From the NCBI GenBank assembly GCA_013696395.1, contig JACCYQ010000048.1, forward strand, positions 1-34,843: a stretch of 34,843 nucleotides of DNA, in the 5' to 3' direction. The position numbers and the translations under genes were made by a program. The DNA comes from Chitinophagaceae bacterium. GTDB taxonomy: Bacteria > Bacteroidota > Bacteroidia > Chitinophagales > Chitinophagaceae. Shown here one piece after another: positions 9,012 to 16,350 of the stretch (position 1 is its first letter; the number at the start of each line of letters is the position of its first letter). Under the pieces are notes generated by a model that was not told the DNA's origin, searched no databases, and was given only the letters and a program-made list of their open reading frames with translations.

Positions 9012-9773
9012 TTATTCTTTCAATAGATGTTGAAGCATCTTCGTTTGTTCTTCTTCATGGCCATGCTCCGCTTCTACATTGATGTAAGCTCTATTTCTTA
9101 ATCCCATATAAACACTTAAAGAACCATCATCGGTAACATCTTTATTGTTTTGTAATATGGCGTTATAACCATGGGTAACAACTTTTAAAAAATGCGGGTG
9201 CGTAGTGGAAAGAAAAAAATCGTCGGGATCTTTTTCGAAGTTTACGTATACCTGTGTTGCTTCTTTTTCATAGGCGCCTCCCGGAGAATAACTGTGAATA
9301 GATAGTCCGGGTGAAGCATCATTATTGTGTAGGGCAATTATCTTTTCCGTATTCTGTGGAATTTTTGATAAAAGCGAATCTGCAAATCTGCTTACAATAT
9401 CAATTGCCTGTGGAGTTGACTGGCTATTGAGTTTAAGAGAAGCTTCAACTCCTGGGCGGGTAAACATCCTGTTTGGATCAAAAGTGTATTTTTTATCATC
9501 CAGCATAAAAGAAATTAACCGGGTGTTTTGATTGTCAATACGAATAAGAATCCCGCCTTTTTCAGACAATACTTTTTTTCCTGCGTTTATGGAAGTTCTT
9601 TCATTATCATGAAGGTTAATCATCACCAAATTTCTGGTTCCTTCAAATTCTGTAATAATCAAATTGATGGTGTTATCTCCAAACTGGAACGGATACACGG
9701 TTTCAGTTGGTACATTTTCCTTGCCGGAAGCAAACAAACTTATCGCTAAAATAATATGGAATAAAATACTCAA
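9012..9773 (-). CDS. Secreted hypothetical protein
   Basis: 253 residues beginning with a short signal peptide (MSILFHIILAISLFASG, cleavage probably near residue 17-18), so exported to the periplasm or beyond. The body is mixed alpha/beta. The C-terminal half contains ALHNND, a Ser-Tyr-rich stretch (SIHSYSPGG) and YINVEAEHGHEEEQ, whose Glu and His residues could bind a metal; that is only a guess and I do not recognise the family. It lies behind the plsX unit on the same strand but 50 bases away, and converges on the broken SDR gene. Confidence 0.8.
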   Translation of the reverse strand: MSILFHIILAISLFASGKENVPTETVYPFQFGDNTINLIITEFEGTRNLVMINLHDNERTSINAGKKVLSEKGGILIRIDNQNTRLISFMLDDKKYTFDPNRMFTRPGVEASLKLNSQSTPQAIDIVSRFADSLLSKIPQNTEKIIALHNNDASPGLSIHSYSPGGAYEKEATQVYVNFEKDPDDFFLSTTHPHFLKVVTHGYNAILQNNKDVTDDGSLSVYMGLRNRAYINVEAEHGHEEEQTKMLQHLLKE

Positions 9774-9827
9774 TTATCTTGTTTTCTTAAAGATAACAAG
9801 CATGCTTTAAAGAAAAAGTGAAGATTT

Positions 9828-10769
9828 TTAAGTGAAAGCCTGCTGCATTTTTGCCAGCAAATTGGTGTCCGCCATTTTTTTAGCGGCAATGATCATATTC
9901 TTAAATGCCAGCGCATGTGATATGCCATGGCCGATCATCACTGGTTTACTCACACCAAGTACGGGTGTGCCGCCATAGATCTCGAAATTGAAAAGGTCGA
10001 AATGGGAGTGTTCTATTTTTTTAAGTTGCGCAAGTTCAAAAAGAGATTCAGCCATTTTTAATATAATGTTACCGGTAAACCCATCGCAAACCATTACATC
10101 AGCCTTATCAAATAATAGATCGCGGCCTTCAATATTTCCTACGAAGTTTATTTGTTTATTTTCTTTAAGCAGGGGATAAGCGGCCTGGGCGATCATATTG
10201 CCTTTTCCTTCTTCTTCGCCCACATTGATCAACCCAACCCGTGGTGTATTGACGCCGAACATCCATTGTGCATAGATGGACCCCATGATGGCGAACTGGT
10301 TCAAATTTTCCGGTTTGCAGTCTACATTAATACCCACATCAACCAGTAAACCGGTACCGCCATTTTCCTTTGGTAAAACGGTTGCAATGGTTGGTCTTAA
10401 TACACCTTCAATAACTTTCAGACTGAACATAGAGCCAACCAACATGGCACCCGTGTTACCGGCACTAATAAATGCATCGGTTTTACCGGCAGCCAGGTAT
10501 TGAAATCCAATGGATATAGAAGATTGAGGTTTTTCTTTTAAGGCTTTGATAGGAGATTCATGCATGTCGATTTCCTGTGGGGCATGGACAACGGTAAGAT
10601 GAGTGGAATCTACTTTATGATCAATTAAAAGCTGGTTGATCTTTTCTTCATCGCCTATTAAAAACAAGTTAGCCGGAGAATCATTCTGTTCAGATAAGTA
10701 CATTTGGATACCCTTCACCGCTTCAAGCGGGGCGAAGTCACCACCCATCATATCTAAACCAATGTTCAT
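9828..10769 (-). CDS. plsX: Phosphate acyltransferase PlsX
   Basis: Makes acyl-phosphate from acyl-ACP for glycerolipid synthesis at the membrane surface. Seen: N-terminal MNIGLDMMGGDFAP, SAGNTGAML, the Gly-rich VDVGINVDCKPENL and the C-terminal CDGFTGNIILKMAES. 313 residues from the ATG at 10769; a TTG three codons upstream (10778) is less likely. It follows yceD and rpmF on the same strand, an order found in many bacteria that links ribosome and lipid synthesis. The usual next gene, fabH, is not here: a secreted hypothetical protein follows instead. Confidence 0.96.
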   Translation of the reverse strand: MNIGLDMMGGDFAPLEAVKGIQMYLSEQNDSPANLFLIGDEEKINQLLIDHKVDSTHLTVVHAPQEIDMHESPIKALKEKPQSSISIGFQYLAAGKTDAFISAGNTGAMLVGSMFSLKVIEGVLRPTIATVLPKENGGTGLLVDVGINVDCKPENLNQFAIMGSIYAQWMFGVNTPRVGLINVGEEEGKGNMIAQAAYPLLKENKQINFVGNIEGRDLLFDKADVMVCDGFTGNIILKMAESLFELAQLKKIEHSHFDLFNFEIYGGTPVLGVSKPVMIGHGISHALAFKNMIIAAKKMADTNLLAKMQQAFT

Positions 10770-10804
10770 CTCCGGCAATCTACGAAGAATTTAAATTGGT
10801 GTCC

Positions 10805-10999
10805 TTATTTCTTAATGGGAGATTTCTCTGCAACCACTTGTCCTTTGTAATACAATTTACCTTCGCTAACATGAGCACGATGGCGCACATGTACTTCACC
10901 GGTAGTACTGTCTGTACTAAGTGTGGCAGGGACTGCTTTATAATGTGTTCTGCGCTTAGCGCTTCTTTGCTGACTGTGTCGGCGTTTGGGATTTGGCAT
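10805..10999 (-). CDS. rpmF: Ribosomal protein bL32
   Basis: 64-residue basic protein of the large ribosomal subunit. The N-terminus MPNPKRRHSQQRSAKRRTHY is the typical bL32 start and the HVRHRAHVSEGKLYYKGQVV part fits the family. It lacks the CxxC zinc pairs of some bL32 forms, as do many bacterial versions. Located between yceD and plsX in the conserved unit. Confidence 0.95.
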   Translation of the reverse strand: MPNPKRRHSQQRSAKRRTHYKAVPATLSTDSTTGEVHVRHRAHVSEGKLYYKGQVVAEKSPIKK

Positions 11000-11041
11000 A
11001 ACTCACTTTTATACTATTCGAAAAAATATTTTTATTTGATG

Positions 11042-11590
11042 TTATTCTTTATCTAAGTCTTTAAATTTTTCGAGACCTTTCCAGATCGGGTTATCTTCTT
11101 TCTCATTATCGATTCTCAACTTTTGTAAAATATCCTGCGCTGCTTTGTTGCAATTTGGCCCGTCCATATTTTCGTAATTACAGGTTTTTTGCATCGGGAT
11201 ACTCAGGTTTATAAAGTCGTAGATCCAATCGGTTAAATTAATATGACTTTCTGTTCGCGATATAAAAAACACATCGGGGTCTTCTTCCTGCTGATTCATC
11301 ATCGCCGGATCGTCAACCATTTTTACGGTCATATCAAATTCATCCCAGAGTTGAAGAGGAAGATCATTGCTACACCTGTCACAGATTACCTGGAGATGAC
11401 CGCCTATCTCAAATTTCAATAATAGAAATCCTGAGCGCCGGTCAAGCGTCAATTTAATTGTGGCATTGCAGTTATGAAAATCCTGCTGCTGGAAAGATTC
11501 AAAGAACTTATCAGTGATCTCGAAATGGTACTCGTGTATACCAGGTTTCAATCCCACAAAAGCTATCTCAAAATCCCTTTTCTGGTTCAT
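11042..11590 (-). CDS. yceD: DUF177 / YceD-family protein
   Basis: 182 residues. In E. coli and plants this family is needed for normal 23S rRNA accumulation; its molecular action is not settled. Seen: Cys70-x-x-Cys73 (CDRCSNDLPL) followed by an acidic segment, the NLTDWIYDFINLSIPM helix typical of the family, and two more Cys in the C-terminal CNYENMDGPNC, giving four cysteines that might bind zinc (inference). First gene of the yceD-rpmF-plsX unit; a perfect Bacteroidetes -7 box lies about 20 bases upstream. Confidence 0.9.
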   Translation of the reverse strand: MNQKRDFEIAFVGLKPGIHEYHFEITDKFFESFQQQDFHNCNATIKLTLDRRSGFLLLKFEIGGHLQVICDRCSNDLPLQLWDEFDMTVKMVDDPAMMNQQEEDPDVFFISRTESHINLTDWIYDFINLSIPMQKTCNYENMDGPNCNKAAQDILQKLRIDNEKEDNPIWKGLEKFKDLDKE

Positions 11591-11611
11591 GAGTCACTTT
11601 TTAAGAGTTTG

Positions 11612-11619
11612 CAAAGGTA
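11612..11619 (-). promoter_or_regulatory. Promoter -7 box of the yceD-rpmF-plsX unit
   Basis: Minus strand TACCTTTG matches TAnnTTTG exactly and lies 22 bases before the yceD ATG. A TTTG at 11650-11647 is the only -33 candidate, but the 27-base spacer is longer than the usual 19-20, so only the -7 element is well supported. Confidence 0.45.
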
Positions 11620-11721
11620 GGGGAAAATAATTTATAAAATAAGGTACAAATCAATATTTTTAAGGCTATTTAAACGGAAACAGGTTGTACTGAGTTGCTT
11701 TACAAGTTAACGATAACCGGC

Positions 11722-12831
11722 ATGTTGAAAAAGGATTCATGGTTAAATAGAACAATTAATCTTAAAGTATGGCTCATTGTGGTTATACTTTCTCTTTTGA
11801 TCATTATCCTTGGCAGGTATTCCCTTTTAGTGGAAAATTATTATGCCACGGGTTTTTATCCCAAGTTCAGCTATGGATGGCGATTATTACTTGGTTGGAT
11901 TCCATTCAGCCTGGGCGACATCCTTTACCTTTTCCTGATTATTATAATCATTGTTAAAATTGTTCAATCTGTCAGACGGATTTTCAAGCGCCAATGGACC
12001 AGGGACTTTTTTGCGAGCAGTCTTAAGGGCTTTTTATTTGGGTGTTTGGTGATCTTTGTAGTTTTTTACATTTCCTGGGGAATGAATTACAGCCGAAAAG
12101 GAATTGCTTACCAACTTAGCCTGGATGTAAAGCCATATACATTGCAGGAACTGGACACGCTGACCGGGTTATTACAGAAAAAATTGAATGAACTGGCTGC
12201 GCAGGTATCCATGGCCGAAAGAACAGAATTGAAAAGTAAAAAGCAATTGTTTAAAATGGGGGATGAAGCCTACCAGGCCATATCAGTAAAATATCCCTTT
12301 TTAAAATATGAACCCGTTTCATTAAAACCTTCCATTTTTAGTTATGCCGGAAATTTTTTGGGTTTTTCCGGTTACTATAATCCATTTACCGGCGAAGGTC
12401 AGGTAAATACGACTGTACCTGTTTTTACAAGACCTTTTATTACATTTCATGAGATAGCTCACCAGGTTGGTTATGCAAAAGAAAATGAAGCCAATTTTAT
12501 GGCTTACCTGTCTGGCAGGGAGCATCCGTCAGTTGGCGGGCGGTACAGTATTTATTTCGAAATGTACCGGTATTCAGTATACGAAATATACAAAAGGGAT
12601 ACAGCATTGGCGGCTGCTTACAGGCAAAAACTTCATCCGCAGGTTATTAGGGATTTGTTGGAATTAAAGATTTTCAGTGAGAAATATGAAAGTGTTGCAG
12701 AAGATTATTTTATGGGCATTTTCAACTTGTTTTTAAAAGCCAATAAGCAACCTGCCGGAACGGCAAGCTACAACCAGGTTGTGGCCTGGCTGGAAGCTTA
12801 TCGTAAAAAGTTTGGTAATGAAAATTTGTGA
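11722..12831 (+). CDS. DUF3810 family membrane protein with HExxH motif
   Basis: 369 residues from the ATG at 11722 (a TTG at 11695 would add nine). Three N-terminal membrane segments (LIVVILSLLIIILGRYS; LLLGWIPFSLGDILYLFLI plus IIIIVKIV; FLFGCLVIFVVFYISWGM), then a soluble domain facing the periplasm by inference. That domain holds HEIAH (residues 243-247) followed by NEANFMAY with Glu256, the arrangement of a zincin metallopeptidase active site. DUF3810 members are uncharacterised; the protease role is inferred from the motif. Divergent from yceD. Confidence 0.88.
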   Translation: MLKKDSWLNRTINLKVWLIVVILSLLIIILGRYSLLVENYYATGFYPKFSYGWRLLLGWIPFSLGDILYLFLIIIIIVKIVQSVRRIFKRQWTRDFFASSLKGFLFGCLVIFVVFYISWGMNYSRKGIAYQLSLDVKPYTLQELDTLTGLLQKKLNELAAQVSMAERTELKSKKQLFKMGDEAYQAISVKYPFLKYEPVSLKPSIFSYAGNFLGFSGYYNPFTGEGQVNTTVPVFTRPFITFHEIAHQVGYAKENEANFMAYLSGREHPSVGGRYSIYFEMYRYSVYEIYKRDTALAAAYRQKLHPQVIRDLLELKIFSEKYESVAEDYFMGIFNLFLKANKQPAGTASYNQVVAWLEAYRKKFGNENL

Positions 12832-12899
12832 TGGTAAAAACCAACAGCAGCTTACTTTTTGGGGCACTAAATCATGTCCGGTTTTTATTCCGGTGATTC

Positions 12900-12914
12900 G
12901 ACCCCTTCGGGGTC
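12900..12914. repeat. Small GC-rich palindrome
   Basis: GACCCC-TTC-GGGGTC, six perfect pairs, in the gap after the DUF3810 gene. Not followed by a T-tract on either strand, so it is not a good terminator. It resembles the scattered palindromes seen elsewhere in this window. Confidence 0.4.
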
Positions 12915-12962
12915 ATATGTGTTTTAAAGTTATCGCTAATGCACTTTTGTTAGCATGTGCTT

Positions 12963-13118
12963 TTACTTCGTCCAGTCTTCCAAATTTATTCCGTTGATAC
13001 GCTTAAAATGGTCCGTGTTGTTCGTTACCATTGTCAAACTATGTGTTATGGAAGTTACCCCAATTAAAAGATCAAAGTCATCAAGGGGAGTATTGCTCCA
13101 TGGTTTTATGCAGATGAA
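12963..13118 (-). pseudogene. VapC-type PIN toxin, C-terminal remnant
   Basis: Only the last 40-50 residues of a PIN-domain RNase can be recognised: DFDLLIGVTSITHSL, then MVTNNTDHFKRINGIN, then LEDW, matching the C-terminal acidic Asp and TNN motif of VapC. Full toxins are about 130 residues. Upstream, the frame continues open to 13226 but through a palindromic repeat (13119-13180) and not through PIN sequence. No VapB antitoxin is present; dcd begins immediately upstream. A dead toxin-antitoxin remnant. Confidence 0.75.
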
Positions 13119-13180
13119 GGGCTGCGGGATGGAAGCGGTAGCCCGCAGCGCAGCGAGGACTACAAGCGTACAGCCCGGAC
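13119..13180. repeat. REP-like palindromic element inside vapC remnant
   Basis: GC-rich sequence unlike its AT-rich surroundings, containing the perfect pair GCTGCGGG (13121-13128) and CCCGCAGC (13142-13149), and ending in a second arm CAGCCCGG (13171-13178) that could compete for the first. It replaces the missing N-terminal part of the toxin gene. It looks like a dispersed intergenic repeat, but only one copy is visible here. Confidence 0.55.
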
Positions 13181-13222
13181 AAATGCTGAATAATGGACAG
13201 GATGTTGATAGCCCCAAAAACA

Positions 13223-13759
13223 TCAAAACTTATTCTTCCACATCATACTTTCAACAGGTTTATCCGGCTGGCCGCTATATTTTGCATCTTTTTTCTGGTT
13301 GTATTTAATTTCTATTTCACCATCCACAGGGAAATAGATCAATTGACCAATAGGCATTCCTTTATAGACTTTCACCGGCTGCTTTACTGAAATTTCCAGC
13401 GTCCAATGTCCGCAAAAACCCACATCTCCTTTACCTGCCGTAGCATGAATATCGATGCCGAGCCGGCCAGTACTCGATTTACCTTCCAGGAAAGGCACAT
13501 GGGCGTGTGTTTCTGTATATTCGGCAGTTACACCGAGATAAAAAATATGCGGGTATAACACAAAACCTTCGTCGGGAATTTCAAATGCTTCAATCTGGTT
13601 ATGTTTTTTGGCATCCAGAATATGCTCTTTATAAGTAGCCAGCGTTTTACCCAAATGAACATCGTAGGAATTGCTCCCCAGGTTTTCACGTTGGTAAGGT
13701 TCAATTTTCAATGTTCCTTTTTCCATTTCTTCCATAATTCGCTTGTCGCTGAGGATCAT
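13223..13759 (-). CDS. dcd: dCTP deaminase
   Basis: Deaminates dCTP to dUTP, feeding dTTP synthesis. 178 residues, normal for the family. Seen: N-terminal MILSDKRIMEEMEKG, nucleotide-binding EGKSSTGRLGIDIHATAG (Ser95, Arg99), and GFCGHWTLEI with the catalytic Glu122. The bifunctional deaminase-dUTPase has a similar fold, but the sequence reads as the monofunctional form. Divergent from the phosphopantetheinyl transferase at 13870. Confidence 0.95.
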   Translation of the reverse strand: MILSDKRIMEEMEKGTLKIEPYQRENLGSNSYDVHLGKTLATYKEHILDAKKHNQIEAFEIPDEGFVLYPHIFYLGVTAEYTETHAHVPFLEGKSSTGRLGIDIHATAGKGDVGFCGHWTLEISVKQPVKVYKGMPIGQLIYFPVDGEIEIKYNQKKDAKYSGQPDKPVESMMWKNKF

Positions 13760-13869
13760 AATGTTTTTTTATTTTTTAGTGATGTTTTGCCTGATAAATT
13801 TAAGCACTGGTGCAGCTTATTTATCTTTGCCTATTTTAGTGCAGCAAAATAATGATGATTCTATAAGCA

Positions 13870-14475
13870 ATGCCGATTTTTTTTCAACAACAAATTAACG
13901 ATACTACGCGGTTAGGTATTTGGAAGATCGAAGAGCCTGAAGCTTTTTTTGAGCATAATGTGCCCGTAAAACAACAGGTAACACACCCGCATAAACGTTT
14001 GCAGCACTTTGCAGGTCGTTTTTTATTGCCTTATCTCTATCCCGCTTTTCCATACAGGCTGATTCAGATTGCCGACACCAAAAAACCTTTTTTGGCCAAC
14101 GAGGAATATCATTTTTCTATTTCTCATTGTGGTGATTATGCCGCGGCCATTGTAAGTAAAACTGCCAGGGTTGGGATCGATATTGAAATTCCAACCCCTA
14201 AAATTGAAAAAATAGCCCACAAATTTTTGAACGATAATGAAAAGACTTCTTTTGGTATGACTGACAACAGGCAGCTGACCTTATTATGGTCTGCCAAAGA
14301 ATCTGTATTTAAATGGTATGGGGATGGGCAGGTTGATTTCAGTGATCATATTTTACTGGGTAAAAATGAACTTTCTGAAAGTTTAATTCATTGCCATTTT
14401 ACGAAAACGGCTATTGAACTGCAAATCCATTATCATCATTTTGAAGACATCGTATTAACGTGGGTGATGAGTTAA
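13870..14475 (+). CDS. 4'-phosphopantetheinyl transferase (Sfp/AcpT type)
   Basis: Transfers phosphopantetheine from CoA to acyl or peptidyl carrier proteins. 201 residues. Seen: FSISHCGDYAAAIVS (residues 82-96), the Mg-binding VGIDIE (Asp104, Glu106) and LLWSAKESVFKWYG (Trp140, Lys143, Glu144), the three family signatures. No carrier protein gene is nearby, so its target cannot be read from context. A TATCTTTG -7 match (13822-13829) lies 40 bases upstream, without a well-spaced -33 box. Its stop codon overlaps that of the convergent DUF2130 gene. Confidence 0.9.
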   Translation: MPIFFQQQINDTTRLGIWKIEEPEAFFEHNVPVKQQVTHPHKRLQHFAGRFLLPYLYPAFPYRLIQIADTKKPFLANEEYHFSISHCGDYAAAIVSKTARVGIDIEIPTPKIEKIAHKFLNDNEKTSFGMTDNRQLTLLWSAKESVFKWYGDGQVDFSDHILLGKNELSESLIHCHFTKTAIELQIHYHHFEDIVLTWVMS

Positions 14476-15728
14476 TCATTCTCTTCTTCATTCATATCCG
14501 CATCTTCCAGTAAATGCAGGTCAATGGAATTGGAACCGGCAATACCTTCTATTGAACCGCGAATATGCGCCGCATTCAACAATACTTTTTCCAATTGTTT
14601 TTCACGGGCTTTCCATAAACGTTCCATCGCATCGCGTTCTCTTTGTATGGACATTTTCATGGATTGAAATCCTTCGCGTATGGCGCTCCATTGTTCGGCA
14701 AATTCGTTACTGATTAAATAATCGTATAACAGGTGCATTTTATCGCCTTTATTTTGCTGGCTGGCGGCTGAATTATAAACACGGATCACACCATCTCTCA
14801 AAACACTGGCCAATGCTTTAACTTCTCCAAAGCTGCAAATCCATATGCCATCTTTTAAACCAAAGCATTCCATTTCTTTAGGCATTATGCGGGTAACTAT
14901 TACCGCAATATCGGCGCCCTGGCTGCGCATATCTTTTTTTAATTTCTCTATCCATTCTACAGAAAAATTTTGTGCTCTTTTACTTTCATAAATAATTTTT
15001 CCACATTCCTGTCCGAAATTATTACGAACAGCCTGTATACAATCGGCTCCACGGCTTCCTTTACCAACCTCGGTTATAACATCGAATGGAAAAGATGCTT
15101 TTAACAATTCTTCCAACGCCAATTCCTGTACTTCCCCCTGTAACTGCATGGAACCCTGTTCTGCCTTACGTTTCATTTCATCAACCAATTTTTTCTGGTC
15201 TTCCAGTTGTTTTTCCAGTTCTTTCATCCGGAGTTGATGCTCCATGTCGCGGGCTTCTGTTTTTTGATATTCAAGGCGGCGAATTTCCTCGGCAAGCTTT
15301 TCTCTTTCCTGCTGCATTCTTTTTTGCATTTGGATTTCCAGTTCTTCTTCCCGTGTTTTCAGCGCTTGTTCTTTCTGATAATATTCCAATTCTTTTTTGC
15401 GGGCTTCTTTTAATTTTTCTTCGGTTTCTGCATTGTTTTGTTGTAAAAGTGTCAGTTGATTTTCAAAATCTCCAATGATCTTTTTACGCAGGTTTTCTTC
15501 CAGGTCTTTCTGCAATTGTTTTTTTTCAGTTTCATTTTTCAACAACAATTCTCTTTCCTGTTGTTGCAGTTGTTGCTTCCATTCCTGTTCTTTTTTATAA
15601 AGTTCTTCCTCTTTTTGTTTTTTGAAATTGACCATCTGTTCCCGCAATTCCTTTTTGTATTCTTCTGATACAGCATCTTCAATGGGGAATTCGAATGAAC
15701 ATTTAGGACATTTAATATTCGTAGGCAT
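14472..15728 (-). CDS. DUF2130 coiled-coil protein with nuclease-like domain
   Basis: 418 residues. N-terminal CPKC (Cys7, Cys10) resembles half a zinc ribbon; residues 20-200 are a long Glu/Lys/Gln coiled coil; residues 205-400 form the DUF2130 domain. In it, Asp229 and E248-S-K250 (in IIYESKRAQNF) are spaced as in PD-(D/E)xK nucleases, so DNA cleavage or binding is plausible but unproven (inference). The acidic C-terminus ends EDADMNEEEND. Stop codon shared as TTAA with the convergent gene. Confidence 0.88.
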   Translation of the reverse strand: MPTNIKCPKCSFEFPIEDAVSEEYKKELREQMVNFKKQKEEELYKKEQEWKQQLQQQERELLLKNETEKKQLQKDLEENLRKKIIGDFENQLTLLQQNNAETEEKLKEARKKELEYYQKEQALKTREEELEIQMQKRMQQEREKLAEEIRRLEYQKTEARDMEHQLRMKELEKQLEDQKKLVDEMKRKAEQGSMQLQGEVQELALEELLKASFPFDVITEVGKGSRGADCIQAVRNNFGQECGKIIYESKRAQNFSVEWIEKLKKDMRSQGADIAVIVTRIMPKEMECFGLKDGIWICSFGEVKALASVLRDGVIRVYNSAASQQNKGDKMHLLYDYLISNEFAEQWSAIREGFQSMKMSIQRERDAMERLWKAREKQLEKVLLNAAHIRGSIEGIAGSNSIDLHLLEDADMNEEEND

Positions 15729-15820
15729 CTATTAGTATTTGGCTAAAATTAAGGAATGATGTGTTGTAAAAAAAGGAGGAATTAAATTTTTAATACATTA
15801 CCTGAAAGCTGGATTATTTT

Positions 15821-16021
15821 TTATATGTATGAATACATCCCTATGTATTTTTCCATTGCATTAAAGATATACATCAGCATAGAAATTAGGATAAAGATTT
15901 TGACCATCACAATGGCCATACCAGGGTAAACTTCTTTTAAACGAAGCACATAATAATGGAGCAGGAGTAATACCATCCGTTTGTTGTATGCTTTATGTCT
16001 TTTATAATATCTTACTTTCAT
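15821..16021 (-). CDS. Doubtful 66-residue hydrophobic ORF
   Basis: Basic N-terminus (MKVRYYKRHKAYNKR) followed by two hydrophobic stretches, one near residues 17-27 and one near 34-52 (GMAIVMVKIFILISMLMYIF). Could be a small membrane protein, but AT-rich intergenic sequence gives such ORFs by chance and it lies in a stretch of genomic debris. No family recognised. Confidence 0.25.
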   Translation of the reverse strand: MKVRYYKRHKAYNKRMVLLLLHYYVLRLKEVYPGMAIVMVKIFILISMLMYIFNAMEKYIGMYSYI

Positions 16022-16033
16022 TGCTTAATGTTT

Positions 16034-16183
16034 TTATCCTTGTGTTATCCGGTATGGCCGACTATTTTTTGTAGCAGTCACGAACCCATTATTATGCCGT
16101 TGCAGCCTGACTTGAACATCAGCAGCATAATCAATATAATATCGGTCACATTTTTCTGAATAGAGGAGATAGACAAAATACAT
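16034..16183 (-). pseudogene. GIY-YIG endonuclease, truncated copy
   Basis: 49-codon ORF matching the first 46 residues of the intact GIY-YIG protein at 33992-34240 (MYFVYLLYSEKCDRYY is identical), then stopping early. The YTG of the intact copy is YID here, so the glycine of the YIG motif is lost, and the catalytic Glu region is missing. The same hairpin terminator precedes both copies. A dead duplicate of the mobile-looking module at the right end of the window. Confidence 0.85.
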
Positions 16184-16190
16184 TTAACAA

Positions 16191-16211
16191 AAAAGCGACA
16201 AATGTCGCTTT
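16191..16211 (-). terminator. Hairpin with T-tract, copy A
   Basis: AAAGCGAC / GTCGCTTT, eight pairs with a 4-base loop, then six T residues on the minus strand. Nearly identical to the hairpin at 34249-34270 in front of the intact GIY-YIG gene. Here it lies downstream of the usher gene and could also end that operon. Confidence 0.7.
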
Positions 16212-16225
16212 AAATAAATACCTGG

Positions 16226-16300
16226 ACTCCGATATGAATCGGAGTACGGCCATTGCTGGCCACCCTAATTAAAAATCAGGGATTTACATGCCCGCCATAG
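16226..16300 (-). repeat. Decayed tRNA-Leu-derived element with two hairpins
   Basis: On the minus strand it reads TGGCGGGCATGTAAAT, a hairpin CCCTGATT/AATTAGGG, then GGTGGCCAGCAATGGC, then the hairpin ACTCCGAT/ATCGGAGT (16226-16245). The order and wording parallel the broken tRNA-Leu copy at 34392-34450 (CCCCGAT/ATCGGGG then TGACCAGCAAGGC). I take it as an older copy, lying in the same position relative to a GIY-YIG gene. Confidence 0.5.
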
Positions 16301-16316
16301 CTTTAGCGGCAGCGGG
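16291..16316. repeat. REP-like palindrome CCCGC...GCGGG
   Basis: Five-pair outer stem (16291-16295 with 16312-16316) around an AGCTTTAGCG core. It sits between the usher gene end and the decayed tRNA-like element. GC-rich against an AT-rich background. Confidence 0.4.
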
Positions 16317-16350
16317 AGTAATGAGTGAGAAAGTAAGGCGGCAAGCTTAA

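Noticed and set aside
12838..12962. Possible terminator after the DUF3810 gene at the GACCCC/GGGGTC palindrome
   Set aside because: No T-tract on either strand; recorded as a small palindrome only.
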